64,000 nt of DNA from Epichloe hybrida (lineage: Eukaryota > Ascomycota > Sordariomycetes > Hypocreales > Clavicipitaceae). Location: the NCBI GenBank assembly GCA_019022495.1, contig JAFEKR010000061.1, positions 124,001 through 188,000 on the forward strand, read 5' to 3'. The translations under genes were made by a program, and so were the position numbers. Shown piece by piece: positions 1 through 11,109 of the stretch. The notes below the pieces were generated by a model, which worked only from the letters and a program-made list of their open reading frames with translations, did no database searches and was not told the origin of the DNA. Numbering within the stretch: position 1 is the stretch's first letter; every line of letters begins with the position of its first letter.

Positions 1-498
1 TAGCTAGGTAAGAACTTCTTCTTAAGTTTAATAGAAATTTAGTAAAGAGTTAGCTTCTTATTATTAGTATTTCCTTCCTTAATCTTATTAATTACTATTA
101 TATAAGCATTAGGATTAACAGTGCTAGTAATCTAGGTTCTAATAGTCCTCTCTCTAGACTTAGTTGCCTTATATACTTAATACTTAGTTATATACTTATA
201 AGAAAGGAAGGAAAGAGCCTCTTAGAAGGTAAGCTTAGTTTCCTTACTTCCTTAGTTCTTTATAACAAGAGCTTTGTAGGCCTCTAGTGTAATTACAGAG
301 GGCTTTATAAGATAGTTAGTGTTAAGCTTTAGGAGCTAAGGATTAACTCTTTCCTAAATCTCTTAGCTTTAGGTGGCTTGCTTTAATGCTTTATACTATT
401 TTTCTTACTTATTAGACAAGACTAACTTAATATTAGTCTTAAGACTTAGGTAAGGAGAAGTTAAGGTATTTATTATAAGCATAGATTAGTGGGTAAGG
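1..498. repeat. AT-rich CpG-free relic
   Basis: This stretch is strongly AT-rich, full of TTAG/CTAA words, and I find no CG dinucleotide until position 499-500. It carries no sustained reading frame on either strand. The pattern is what repeat-induced point mutation or cytosine deamination leaves in an old transposon copy. The family cannot be recognised, so calling it a transposon relic is inference from composition only. Confidence 0.5.
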
Positions 499-1256
499 CG
501 CAGTGCACACATAGGTCTTATGCGTAGGGATTTTCAGTGAAGTTATAGGTGTGTACCTCCTGGGCTTATAACTATTGCTATGTGGCACGTGACTTTAGGC
601 AAAGATGTAATCAGAAGGGATAATTAAAGGCAGAAGAAGTAATTAAATTAATCTAATTCTATTATACAAATAGAAGGGCAAAAGCTCCTCTTTTATAGAG
701 AGAGCAGCTGTAGTAAAATCATATGCTTCTTTTCTAAGATTGCACATTCATTTGAGGTGCAGTTTTAGCTTCCCTGATACGTTCGTACGCGCATAACGCG
801 TACGATCGGTTATATTACCCGCTGCCGGGCAACACAAACCTGCTGACAGGTACAGTGGGGTGTAGGTAGTAGGTGAATATTAGTGTGTACGGATTAGGTA
901 GGCAGGCATTCGGCCACAGACTTCCTCCCTACTGATTCCCAAACTCCTTCACATCGACGCACAAAATACCTGGCGCGGTCAAGTCATACTGTCGACTCTG
1001 CGCGTCGACTGAGTCCCTCTCAATTCTGTTTTCTCACCGTGGTCTTAGCATACATTCACAACAAGGCGAAACTCTGACACTCGTTTCTTGATACGCTTAA
1101 ATCGTCTTTAGCTCTGCTTCTCTAGGTCCACGCGTCCTCTTACAACATCAACGCTATTCGATTGCATGAGATTATTGCGACACAAAAGTCTCAGGGCGAC
1201 TCAATACCGGTACTTTCAACATAGCGTGCATCATATCAGATGCTCGTCCTCCAGTC
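499..1256. other. Upstream region of TFG1
   Basis: No gene is visible here. Base composition becomes ordinary after about position 500, and from about 890 the sequence looks like a normal promoter and 5' leader for the downstream TFIIF gene. It contains a CACGTGAC word near 584-591, a 9-bp inverted repeat at 783-805 and an ACGCGT at 1130-1135. Confidence 0.5.
783..805. repeat. 9-bp inverted repeat with 5-bp loop
   Basis: The left arm TCGTACGCG (783-791) and right arm CGCGTACGA (797-805) are perfect reverse complements around CATAA. It lies about 450 bp upstream of TFG1, just outside the AT-rich block. It could be a protein-binding palindrome or the end of an old element. The function is unknown. 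Confidence 0.5.
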
Positions 1257-3400
1257 ATGACTGGTCAACCACCCGCCACACAAAATGGACCTCACAGAGG
1301 CCAAAAGTCCAATCCGCTGCGCCCGATGCGCAGGAGACCTAGGCCAGCTAATCCTCTCGTCAATGCTTCCAGAAAAGGCTCAGCGCTACCGACTACAGGC
1401 CCTACATCAAGTAATCCGCCCCAGTCTGTATTGAAAGGCGCCAAGGCAAACGTTGATGAGCTACGAAAGCAATACGGAGGCTGGTCCGAACCGCCCCCCC
1501 CGCATCCATATACTGACATTCCCATAAAGACTACAAAGAAGGCTTTATTGGAGGGCATAAGGTACCATCTGATGAAGTTTTCACAGCCTCGCGTTTCGGA
1601 CCATCCAGTCAATCCATCGGATCAAGACGAGTTCACCCGCCCTGTTACATTGCATAGGCGAGACGCCCGACAGCCCCCTCCAGGACGAGCCGTCAAAGAG
1701 GAAGAACCTGAAGCTCCACAAGTTGATGATCAGGAACTAGAGAGACTATCACAACTCAAGACTGAGAGGGAAGCTCAGCGCGCTGTTGATCAGGCGAAAA
1801 TTGCGCCTGTAGCCAAGGAAACAAATCCAAAACGTCCCAAAAAACAGAAGGAAGAGAAAACCATGTTTAATAGAGCCCCTAAGTCTGTGGCAGCTAAAAA
1901 AGAATCGGATATCCGATACGAAGAAGCCTTGCCGTGGCACCTCGAGGATGCCGACGGGAAGAATGTCTGGGTCGGCAATTATGTTGCAGCTCTTTCCGAA
2001 GCTAATGTTGCATTCATGATTGATCAGTCCGTGTTTCGAATGGTGCCCTTGGAAAAGTGGTACAGGTTCACTTCAAAACCGCCTTTCCAACCCTTCACCA
2101 TTGACCAGGCCGAAGCGTTTATGAATCGAAAGGTAGATGTTGGCAGGTGGGTCATGAAGGATGAAGAAAAGAAGGCGGGACAATTCGATCTGGAGGCTAC
2201 TAGAAAACTTCTTTACGGCCGTGGGCAGATGATCAAAACAGAGAGCGACACCTTCAAAGCCGCTTCTCGCTCGGAGAAGCTTGAGCATGACGAATTAGAT
2301 ATATCCGGCGACGAATTTCAGGATGACGATGAGACGCCATATTTTGAACGCATGGAAGATGATGATGCAAAGGAGTCCAAAGAACGTGTACGACGGGAGC
2401 AGCTAGGAGCGAACTTGTTCGGGGAGGGTGATGAACAAGAAGTAGATAAAGAGCTGCAGGAACGACTACGAGAAGAACTTGAACGACAGAAATACGGCAA
2501 GACTACAAAGAAGGCATTGATCAAGCGGGATCGAGAGGACATTTACGAAAGTGACAAATCCGAAGAAAACCCTTGGAGTAGCTCAGTATGTCAACATTTC
2601 CCAAGCGACTCAGAAACTCTATGCTAATCAAAGTACTTAGTCTGAGGACGATTCGAGTGACGAAGAAGAAGAAGAAAACAAGGAAGAGGACAAAAAGGAG
2701 ACGGACAAAGAATCTCAGGTCGAAACGAGAGACAAACTGAAAGAACATGGTTTCAAGGGATCAATGACGCCACAAGGGAAACAAAGCCAAAGCGATTCGA
2801 TCAGAAAGACGAAGTCGTTGAAGAGAGCTGGCTCGCCTGCGCTGTCCGAGTCAAGTGAAAATGAATCATCTCGTAAGAAGATGAAGAAAACCTCTGCCAC
2901 AGCTCCGAATAGTCGCTCTGGCACTCCGGCTTCACAACCTCGTTTGACCCGTCGGAATCTAGCTAGTCAAGGCTCCGGCAGCGATGGGGAAGTAACTGGG
3001 GGCGAAATGTCTGACGGCGCCATTGGCAAAAAGAAAAAAGCCAAATTGGTTGGCAGCAATGCAAGAGGCACTCCATCTGTATCCAGAGCGGGTAGTCCTA
3101 ACCCTGTCACTACTGGTAAGTGTTAAATCTCCATTCTCCGTGACAGTGCCATTATCCTAGGATTATTATGCTAATCAACCTCAAGCAGCATCTCCCAACA
3201 CGCAAATGGGCGCTGGCATCGAGTCGTGGGAGATCTTGGAAAAAATTCCAGTTGATGGTATTTCTCTTCAGGATCTAGTGAAGCAGTTTCATGGCCGCGT
3301 TGGCGATCGCCCTGGCCAAATGAACAAAGGTGACTGGATCAAGCTAGTCAAACAATTGTGTGATTATGGACAGGACAAACGCTTGCGAAGGCGTAAGTAA
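1257..3400 (+). CDS. TFG1: Transcription initiation factor IIF alpha subunit (RAP74)
   Basis: Large subunit of TFIIF, which with the beta subunit recruits RNA polymerase II to promoters in the nucleus. I read three exons: 1257-2585, 2641-3115 and 3189-3400 (about 671 aa). The donors are GTATGT and GTAAGT, and both introns have a GCTAATC branch site. Residues about 222-300, starting EEALPWHLEDADG, match the RAP30-binding dimerisation domain. The middle is acidic, lysine-rich and disordered. The last 55-60 residues (WEILEKIPVDG to LRRRK) are the C-terminal winged helix known to bind the FCP1 phosphatase. The exon 3 acceptor is a tandem AAG-CAG, so one Ala may be optional. The gene converges on BUD13, with stop codons only about 106 bp apart. 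Confidence 0.93.
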
Positions 3401-3506
3401 CGGCCAGTGCGACTGGTTCTCTCTGATGAACATTTTAATGTTCTGTTGCGCATTGATCACCGAAATGTTGGTAGTGCGGTGGGTATTTAAGTTATAAACA
3501 TACGAA

Positions 3507-4505
3507 CTATTCATCTATCTGCCAGGAGTAATTCAGACCTTGAAGTCTATCACGCCTGTTCATAGCCCTGAACCTCTCTGTTTCGAATCCTATACTTCTA
3601 TCAACTCCATCCCAACGATGCCCTGGCTGAATACCATATCGGTTTGGCGGAGCCGGACCAGGATATAGCGGTTTTTTCCCTCTACATTTCTTTGCCTTTG
3701 CCACATTATCTGTGCGTGATGCATCAAACTGGAGCAATGGGTCATTCCATCTCTCTTGTTCCTTCAACTACTTATTCAAGTTTTCATCGTCCGCCGTTCG
3801 CGCAAAAGGGAGAAACTTCGCATCTTGCAATTGTTCCGTACGTTGTCTCGCTTCTTCTAGCTGGGCTTTCCCCCTCATAGCTTGCTTTGCGGTCCTTTCC
3901 TTATCTTCGGCTTCAGCTGCGACTTTTCTTGCTTCCGCCCGTCTCATTGAAACATCTACTCTTCTGCCGGTTGCATCACGATACACAGTTTCTTCTTCTC
4001 TGTTAGACATTCTGTGTCGCTCGAAATTCTCTCGTTCTTCCCGATGACGCCTTTCGAGTTGCGTAGAAACAGCTGCAGCGGTTTGTAGACCAGCATGAGT
4101 ACCATCGCTCATCTTCACAATACCCTGCGTACTCGCTATCACTGGCAACTCATCATTGCCCGCTAACATGGATTTTCTCTCCGCCACCGCCGAGGCAAGA
4201 ATTGTATTTGCAGTAGCAGCATTGTCGTCCGCATCCACCGCGTCATTTTTTTCAAGCCTCTTCCAATTGTTTCTTCGAGATTTTCGAAACTCGGTTGTGC
4301 CTCCAGGCACTGTTTGCGGCAGATCTTCGATGTTTCCGTCTGTTGGTAAATTCGACTTGTTCCAATCCCAGTCATCATCTTCAGTGATAATCAGTCCTGT
4401 AATTTGTGGCGCTGACTTGCGCTTTCGCTTCTTCGACGAAGTCTTGGTGTCGGCAACAAGATATCTAGACGCTAGATAATTTGCCACATCAGCAGGCATA
4501 CCCAA
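3507..4505 (-). CDS. BUD13: Pre-mRNA splicing factor Bud13/Cwc26, with in-frame TAG
   Basis: Subunit of the RES (retention and splicing) complex of the activated spliceosome. The frame runs from 4505 to 3507 with one interruption: TAG at 3770-3768 (codon 246 of 332). Before it, the protein has the N-terminal [10 protein letters not shown] region, a basic patch and the family motif [20 protein letters not shown]. After it, the same frame continues with [10 protein letters not shown] and the conserved C-terminus containing [17 protein letters not shown] and ending in SWQIDE. The conserved block spans the stop without a gap. No GT-AG intron of workable size removes it, because any upstream donor would delete conserved residues. 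It may be a sequencing error, a nonsense allele, readthrough or an edited codon. An alternative start is the Met at residue 3. Confidence 0.85.
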
Positions 4506-4983
4506 AGACTGTGGGGAACTCGAAACTTTGCAGCAGCGTAAAGGTTAGTCTGGATTTCTTGATGGAAAAATGTGGTTGAAAAAAAAATTGTAGTCAATTA
4601 GTAGTACGCGAGTACGAATATGTGACATTGATGATGCACTACTTGATCTGATGATAGATTAACAGCGACATTGAGTATGCAATAAAGGAGTCGTCGACCC
4701 GTTTCGTCGAAAAACAGGGCATATGCAACCCAGTAGAGCGATATGGGGTGGGACTTCCTGCCAACGCATATTCCAATATTGTGGACCTTGGGACTTTTAC
4801 GACGAACTCAAAGCTGCAGAACAGCATAGATATGCTGGGAGCCAAACACACGATATACAATACCCATGGCTTTCTTTGAATGATATCTGGTACAATTCTG
4901 AACTATACTTCGATTTTACCGTATGACTTGGCCCATGCGACTTAACTCAGGCTGCATCGAGCATACATCATCGAGTCGCTTTA
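4506..4983. promoter_or_regulatory. Divergent BUD13-TRS85 promoter region
   Basis: This 478-bp gap separates two divergent start codons. No conserved frame or clear motif is visible. Short open frames within it have no recognisable content. Confidence 0.5.
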
Positions 4984-7308
4984 ATGACACAGTCGGGACG
5001 AGATGGACCCCCAATCGAAGCCCCTCAGGCGTTGCCTTTGGCCACCACTACGGATTCTGTGAAACACGATGAGCCTGGGAGCCTCATGACCTCTGTCGAA
5101 GGTCCTCGTCCATCTTCCACAGACTTCGGCATGCCTTCAAAACGCGCAAACTTTTCCGCACCCTCAGTCTATGCTTCCATATTATCGTCTCGCCCAGTGT
5201 CACCTGTCCGCCAAAGGTTATCGGCAATGCCGTCGCCGGAATCCGTTTTTGATCCTTCTTCTGTACGGAGGCTACCAAAATCGTTGCTTGAGGATCCTCG
5301 AGAGCCCTCTTACCAAATTATCCAATCCTTTGTCCCGCACGTATCAATTTATGCATCTGAAGACACAGAGAATCTGATCATGAAAAAAGGATTCCAACAT
5401 GGCCTTTGGGAGCTCTTACGACCTTTCGGAGAGGGGTGGCAGGGAAAAGTTGCCCTGCGAGATAGCAACGGTGTGAGTCGCCATTTCGAAGACTTCTCGA
5501 TCCGATTCACAAGGTTCGGTGAAAACGTGGATGGGCCTGAGAATATAAGCTCTTTTTCTGAGCCAAAAACGAGCGGCAGTGAAAAACTAAATAGCACTAG
5601 TCAGAGTGCAGAGAGGGATAAAACTATTCTTACTGACGTAGACAGTTTAGTGGAGCGGTATTTGGCTTTTGCTGAACAGTCTGTTCCCAGAGCGCCGTCA
5701 CTTACGCCAAGTGTTTCCATGAAGGATCTAGACTGTGAAGTCGCATCACCATACTATTCTTTGTATTTGAGACGCTTACTGTCCGGAACGCCTGCAACAC
5801 CCTACGAGACATTTGCACATCCTGTTGCCTGTGTCATAGCCATAAGCTCTCAAAATGAGTCTCCTATTGAGGAACTGAGAAGATTATACGCCGACAGCAA
5901 TCAAGGGAAGAAGAGGCTGCCTCCCTGGGTTGATAACGACTATTTGAGATATTATGTCTTGGTCCACGATGAGGAGAGTGATGACATCACTAGGTCGATG
6001 GGCTTGTTTGAGCAAATGAAGCGTCATCTGGGTCTTCACTGTCATTTTCTCCGGTTGAGATGTAGCAAAAGCGCGGAAACAGACGATGACAGCATGCTAC
6101 TTCCGAACAGTGATTGGATGTCGGCAGCTGAAGAACTAGCGAAGATGCGTCAAAGTGAAAGTGACGAAGATTTTGACCGCTCTACCCACAACATTTTCGA
6201 ATCTGACGCCATTGCCATACGGACATTCGTTCGGGAATTAGTAACACAGTCTATAATTCCCAGTATGGAACGTCATGTTTCGGTATGGAACGATGAGGTT
6301 GCTTCTCGACGAAGAGGCATAACGGGTCGTTTCATGAGCCTGTCACGAAAATTGGCCGGATTTGGGGCTGGATCTCGTTCCTCTTCCGGAACTAGTCTCG
6401 GTGCCAGAGATAACTTTGAGGCTTTGGGATATTATCGCGCTGATACTGCAGAAGCTATCATGCGAAAACTTGCCGACTACGCGTTTATGCTACGAGATTG
6501 GAAGTTAGCTCACTCGACATATGATCTTTTAAGATCCGACTTCAGTGAGTCGAAAGCCTGGAAATATCACGCTGCAGCCAATGAAATGGCCGCCATTAGC
6601 TTGTTGCTGGTGCCCCAGGATCCAGCTTCCAAGGCTCGAGGTGACGCCGTTGACCAAATGTTTGAATCGGCATTTTATTCGTATAACAATCGCTGCGGCG
6701 CGCCATTTGGAGCAGCACGCTGTCTATTTATTGGCGTGGAGTTGTTGCGCGCAAAGGGGGGTGCCTGTGTTGATGAGGCAAGTAGGTGGGGTCTCCGTTT
6801 GCTTGAGGCTCAAATATTGGGCCGAGTTGGCGAAGCTCTACTGAAAGAGCGACTTTGTTTCTGCTACTCGTCCAAGATCGTCGTGGGTAGCTGGGGCTGG
6901 GGCAGTCGGAAAAGAAAGGCTGCTTTATGGAGTGTCCTGGCTGCGGAAGCATGGTGCCAGCAAGGCAAATATCTTCCAGCGCAAAAATGCATAAGCGAAA
7001 TACAAAAGATCTATGGATCTGAGTCTGATAGCAATGGTGTTGTAATGCGGTTCCATATCGCAAGGGAGTTCATCAGGTCGCTGCAGCTTGATGTTTCTCG
7101 AAGGTTGTGCTTGGTGGACGACCTCGGACAAGATGTCGATGAAATTCTGAGTCCAGAGATTGAGAGTCAAGTATTTACACGCCAGCATTCGAATAGAGCG
7201 AACTCCATTTCGAAGACCCAGGTACTAGAGACAGCACCACTACGGGAGATCTCAGAAGCCGAGAGCAGATCGCATTCAACTCGAAACTCAGGACCTGATT
7301 TCGTATGA
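4984..7308 (+). CDS. TRS85: TRAPPIII subunit Trs85 (TRAPPC8 family)
   Basis: A single-exon gene of 774 aa. The family is the TRAPPIII-specific subunit that directs the TRAPP Ypt1 exchange factor to autophagy and Golgi membranes. Recognition rests on the central region: the FEQMKRHLG segment, the block from SDAIAIRTFVRELV through SIIPSMERHV, and the helical section with YYRADTAEAIMRKLADYAFM and KAWKYHAAANEMAAISLLL. The N-terminal 110 residues and the last 60 are Ser/Pro-rich and probably disordered. The first ATG at 4984 fits a normal start. The length is typical of filamentous fungal homologues. Confidence 0.88.
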   Translation: MTQSGRDGPPIEAPQALPLATTTDSVKHDEPGSLMTSVEGPRPSSTDFGMPSKRANFSAPSVYASILSSRPVSPVRQRLSAMPSPESVFDPSSVRRLPKSLLEDPREPSYQIIQSFVPHVSIYASEDTENLIMKKGFQHGLWELLRPFGEGWQGKVALRDSNGVSRHFEDFSIRFTRFGENVDGPENISSFSEPKTSGSEKLNSTSQSAERDKTILTDVDSLVERYLAFAEQSVPRAPSLTPSVSMKDLDCEVASPYYSLYLRRLLSGTPATPYETFAHPVACVIAISSQNESPIEELRRLYADSNQGKKRLPPWVDNDYLRYYVLVHDEESDDITRSMGLFEQMKRHLGLHCHFLRLRCSKSAETDDDSMLLPNSDWMSAAEELAKMRQSESDEDFDRSTHNIFESDAIAIRTFVRELVTQSIIPSMERHVSVWNDEVASRRRGITGRFMSLSRKLAGFGAGSRSSSGTSLGARDNFEALGYYRADTAEAIMRKLADYAFMLRDWKLAHSTYDLLRSDFSESKAWKYHAAANEMAAISLLLVPQDPASKARGDAVDQMFESAFYSYNNRCGAPFGAARCLFIGVELLRAKGGACVDEASRWGLRLLEAQILGRVGEALLKERLCFCYSSKIVVGSWGWGSRKRKAALWSVLAAEAWCQQGKYLPAQKCISEIQKIYGSESDSNGVVMRFHIAREFIRSLQLDVSRRLCLVDDLGQDVDEILSPEIESQVFTRQHSNRANSISKTQVLETAPLREISEAESRSHSTRNSGPDFV

Positions 7309-8006
7309 GCCTTCCATTTCTTGTGGATAGTAGGGAATTATTAGGAGCTGAAACAGTTGAAATGATTGCCAAGTCGTTGGCTGAGTTATGCTTACCACCT
7401 CATTATACTGCAGCTATATTGATTTTTAATTTTTTTTGGGGTCATTGGCTGTGACCAATGCATCTAATTTTCAAGGAACAAAAAAAAATTGCTAGCAATA
7501 CCCAGCTAGTGTAACAATTAACAACCAAATTTAATAATCACCGCATACTGCAGCTATATTATCATGGCTTCGAGAAACAAAATCGTGACGTCTTGTCAGC
7601 GAGACCCATCGTCTGAATTTTTCTTTGTTCTATTCAATAGTTCAGAATTTCCAAGCAGGCTTCTAACAAGCCGCATCGTCACTGCCAGCGAGTCAGTAGT
7701 CTGATGAGTCCCATGATGGTGTTCGCCCTTGCGTGTTGTTGTGTCAACAGATGACGTGGGGCGGGGCGAACAAACAAGCTTGTTGATAAGATAACGGGAC
7801 TCCACCAAGACACTACTGCTCAGGCTAGAGATTCTACGGACAGCAAGACTAAATGATGATATGTTTCCTTTGTCTTTCTTGACATTAAGACAAAAGAAAC
7901 CTGTAGTTCTTCTTCACTCAGGGCTACTCTAGTTGTCCCAACAAATCGAATATACAGCCTTCAAAGTTGCTCTCCTTCATTCTAACTTGGATAACACTCC
8001 TGCGAG
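7309..8006. other. Spacer between TRS85 and CHM7
   Basis: A 698-bp non-coding stretch holding the TRS85 3' region and the CHM7 promoter. Its one noteworthy structure is the pair of 16-bp direct repeats described separately. I see no conserved frame. Confidence 0.5.
7405..7560. repeat. 16-bp direct repeats bounding an AT-rich 124-bp segment
   Basis: ATACTGCAGCTATATT occurs exactly at 7405-7420 and again at 7545-7560. The segment between them is AT-rich and contains a hairpin (CATTGG...CCAATG, around 7444-7461) and the palindrome ATTGCTAGCAAT. This could be a small non-autonomous insertion or a local duplication. A 16-bp target duplication would be unusually long, so the origin is unclear. Confidence 0.45.
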
Positions 8007-9447
8007 ATGCACGATTTGGTACACTATCTGTCGGAACACGACCCGAATTTTCGCAAGTATGCACAAAGTCTTTCATCAACCCATTTTGATCAATGACATT
8101 CAAGACTGATTTGATAGGGCTCGTTTACCAGCACTCTATGCGGATTTCCGTTCACAAAGAACCCTCAATCCTGATGGATATATTGCAAATGTCATCGCTT
8201 GGCAAGGTGCTTTGTCATGCCTAGCGTATCATGGTCTCTTGTCCAACATTGAACCGCGATCAAGTGCCTTATTGTTGAATGTTGATGAGACTCTTTCTCG
8301 TGCGTTGGAAAGCAAACAGTATGGTCAGCCATTGGCTCTGGGCACCGCCATACGAGACGCAATTTCGCGTCAAAAATTCATCCCCATTGAGAGTTTCTTA
8401 CGGCCATCTTCAATGAAGTATCCTCTGAACTTATCATCTTTGACCTGGAAAGCCGCTGAATGGGCTTTTGGGCGGCTTGGGAATACAAAAACAAACGGCA
8501 GTGAAGATAGTATTCCAACGGGACGGTATGTCCTGACCAGCAATGTGGACGCAGCCTGTAAGGCGTTCCAAATCCAAGCAGCTGGCAAGGTATCTCGATT
8601 CGATCGTGTTTTCACCAAATCACAATTTCGCGCATCATTCGCAAATCAGTTGGTACCAGCAACAGTTCTGGGCGAGGAAGACGTTGAAGTCTTGCTTATT
8701 TCATTGGCTAGAAACAGAGGTTTGATCGACTACGATGGCGCGATAGTACGCATTCGAGACCCCTCAGATGAACCCACCATAACTCAAGAAGATGCCGCCG
8801 CCGCGTCAATAAAGGAGTTGACTGCCAACATCAAACACCAAACCAAAATTTTGAATGAGCGACTTGAACAATTACAGAACGATGCTAGGGCTGCAGCCCA
8901 GCACGGCAACCGTTTAACGGCACTAGCCGCGTTGAAATCCAAGAGATTAGCCGAAACGTCACTATCACAACGATACTCCACATTGAGTCAGCTTGAGGAT
9001 ATCGCCGCTAAGATGGAACAGGCCTCCGATCAAGTGCAGCTCGTCAAAGTCTTAAACTCATCTGCAAATGCTCTCAAGAGTTTAAACTCTCGCGTTGGAG
9101 ATAGTGATCAGGTTGAGGAGATTATGAACCAGATACGTGAACAAATGTGTGAAACAGATGAAGTGGCAGCAATTCTGGCAGGCACTACTGCGGAGCCTGT
9201 GAAAGAATCAGAGCTGGATGATGAGCTAGAAGCCTTTGAGAAAGAAGCCCGACAACAGGATACATGCCATGAGACTGCAATCCAGAAACAAAAATCGGAC
9301 ACAAAAGCGCAAGAGATACACTTGCAGTTAGATCGACTACCTGAACCCCCTTCTGAAATGGTGCCGAATCGAGCGGAATCGATCACACCGGCGATGGAGA
9401 GACAGGTCGCCCAACTTTCGCTTGGACATAGTCAAGACGAGATATAA
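8007..9447 (+). CDS. CHM7: ESCRT-III-like protein Chm7 (CHMP7/SNF7 family)
   Basis: Nuclear-envelope ESCRT-III adaptor involved in surveillance and sealing of nuclear pores and membrane holes. Two exons, 8007-8056 and 8118-9447 (459 aa), with the intron using GTATGC and TTGATAG. The joined start MHDLVHYLSEHDPNFRK followed by ARLPALYADFRSQRTLNPDG matches the N-terminal winged-helix part of the family. Residues about 230-400 form the charged, coiled-coil SNF7 domain (ASIKELTANIKHQTKILNER onward). The C-terminus ends in a short amphipathic segment (MERQVAQLSLGHSQ), as expected for a MIM-type motif. The small first exon is supported by this family match. Confidence 0.88.
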
Positions 9448-9697
9448 TGGATCATTGCGTATGGAGAAGCAAAGTATTTGCAGCATATAAGGGCTGAGTG
9501 GCCAGCGCAGGCTGATTTAATTAAGATCGAACACTGAGTATGAGTCAATCACACAGCGACTTGTCAAGAGACGCGGATGGTGCTGCGAAGTCTCGCCTAT
9601 GACGCCATCTGCCAGGACTGTTTGCCATCTAGTCTAGGGACTATCCAGGTATACTATAATTTCAAGTGATGTCATCCTCAACCGCACATGTAGGCGA

Positions 9698-11109
9698 TCA
9701 TATCAGACTCGAATTGGGCTCTCTGTGATCGGCTTGCTCAGCCCTCAAGCCCGCTGATGTTGGCTCGTCCGAAACTCCACTTTCAACATCATCCCGCGGT
9801 ACAATGGCCCTAGTAAGGTCATCCTGTTTCTTCTTGCCCTCTTGTAAGCCTAGGGGCCCATCGTCTGCTCGGTTGACATTTTTGGGGTGCTCTTGTGGAT
9901 TTGGATGGGCTGCCGCCTCCTGGACGAGCTGGTGACTCTTCGTTTGATTTCCGTCTTCGTTTTCCGTTAATGTTTTCGTCATTTGTCTACTGTTGCGGGC
10001 ACTGGCGATGAGATCCTTGAAAGATGAGTCATGCCTAGCGGCCCAAGCTGCGCCATCAAAATTTTTGTCCTTGATTATCGTCATTGTCAATGCGGTTTGT
10101 CCAGCGGCTGATGCTCGGTATCCCTGAGTCTTCTCCCATATGCCAAGGTCCTGTAAAAGTTGAGTTCGGGTTTTGGGGTCTGTGGAGTCGGAATTTGCAT
10201 TCCAGAGATTGATCCATTCTTTATGCCTCTTTTCAAGGAGAGTACGAGGTCCCTGGTTCGATATACCCAGTTCTGCTAATTTTTTTCTCAAGGCTTGTTC
10301 CTTCAGTATCGAGTAATTCAAAGCAGGGAGACGTTCAATGACCCTTGGCTGTCGCTGTCGTCTTTGTTGTTGTTGCTGCTGCTGCATGACGCCGGGGCCG
10401 CTTGTAGATTCGCTTGACCCTGACTCTGCAGTAGGTCCGGGACATGCCTCTAAGTGCTGAAAGACCTGCCAGGCTTTCATTTCTTTCTGGCATGAGGGAC
10501 AAGGAACAAAACTATCAACTGAAAGGATTTAGTACAGAGTACATACTAATGACGTCATCAATATGACAACAGACCATTGCTGGGATCAGGCTCGTCAGAA
10601 GAGCCATCACTGTATTCGTCTTCGTCAGACGCTGGTATAACTTCCATCTGTTGGCAGGTTCCGGGCAAGTTGTCGCCATTGCTTATGCCATTCCTCCTCT
10701 GGCTACTTAGCCGCGCTGATGTCCGTTTTCGCTTTTGCCTCTCAGGCAGAGAGGGATCATAATTTTCATATTCGGGAGTCTTCCGCTTTGATGAATGAGG
10801 ACCACTGGTTGATGTGCGGGCTAGTGTCAAAGCAGTTGGTCTTGCCTTTGAAAACGCCTCTACTGTTTCTTCCATAGACCAGTTACTTCGTAACTTCAGC
10901 TCCTGCTCAGGAGCACGGCAAAGCGGGCACTTTCCATCGCTCGATAGCGCTCTTCGTATGCAAAGAGAGCAAAAAGTATGTGAACACGACGTTATCATGG
11001 GGGTCTGGTAGAAATCTTTGCAGACTTGACAACGTAGAGCTGCATCAACCATAGCTAGACAGGCGAGTGGCGTCGCCAGCCAGTCTGTCGAGTCGGGAAC
11101 ATTATCCAT
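9698..11109 (-). CDS. RAD18: Postreplication repair E3 ubiquitin ligase Rad18
   Basis: With Rad6 it mono-ubiquitinates PCNA at stalled forks and so starts translesion synthesis. Two exons, 11109-10575 and 10518-9698 (451 aa). The RING finger spans C27 to C64 (CQVC ... CPLC). After splicing, a UBZ4 zinc finger appears with C185, C188, H200 and C204, and a SAP DNA-binding domain lies at about 242-285 ([20 protein letters not shown]). The 56-nt intron has a non-standard GTCTGT donor but a TACTAA branch and TTTCAG acceptor. It is placed because it restores [13 protein letters not shown] of the UBZ. A short polyglutamine run follows the UBZ. It is divergent from POL32. Confidence 0.92.
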
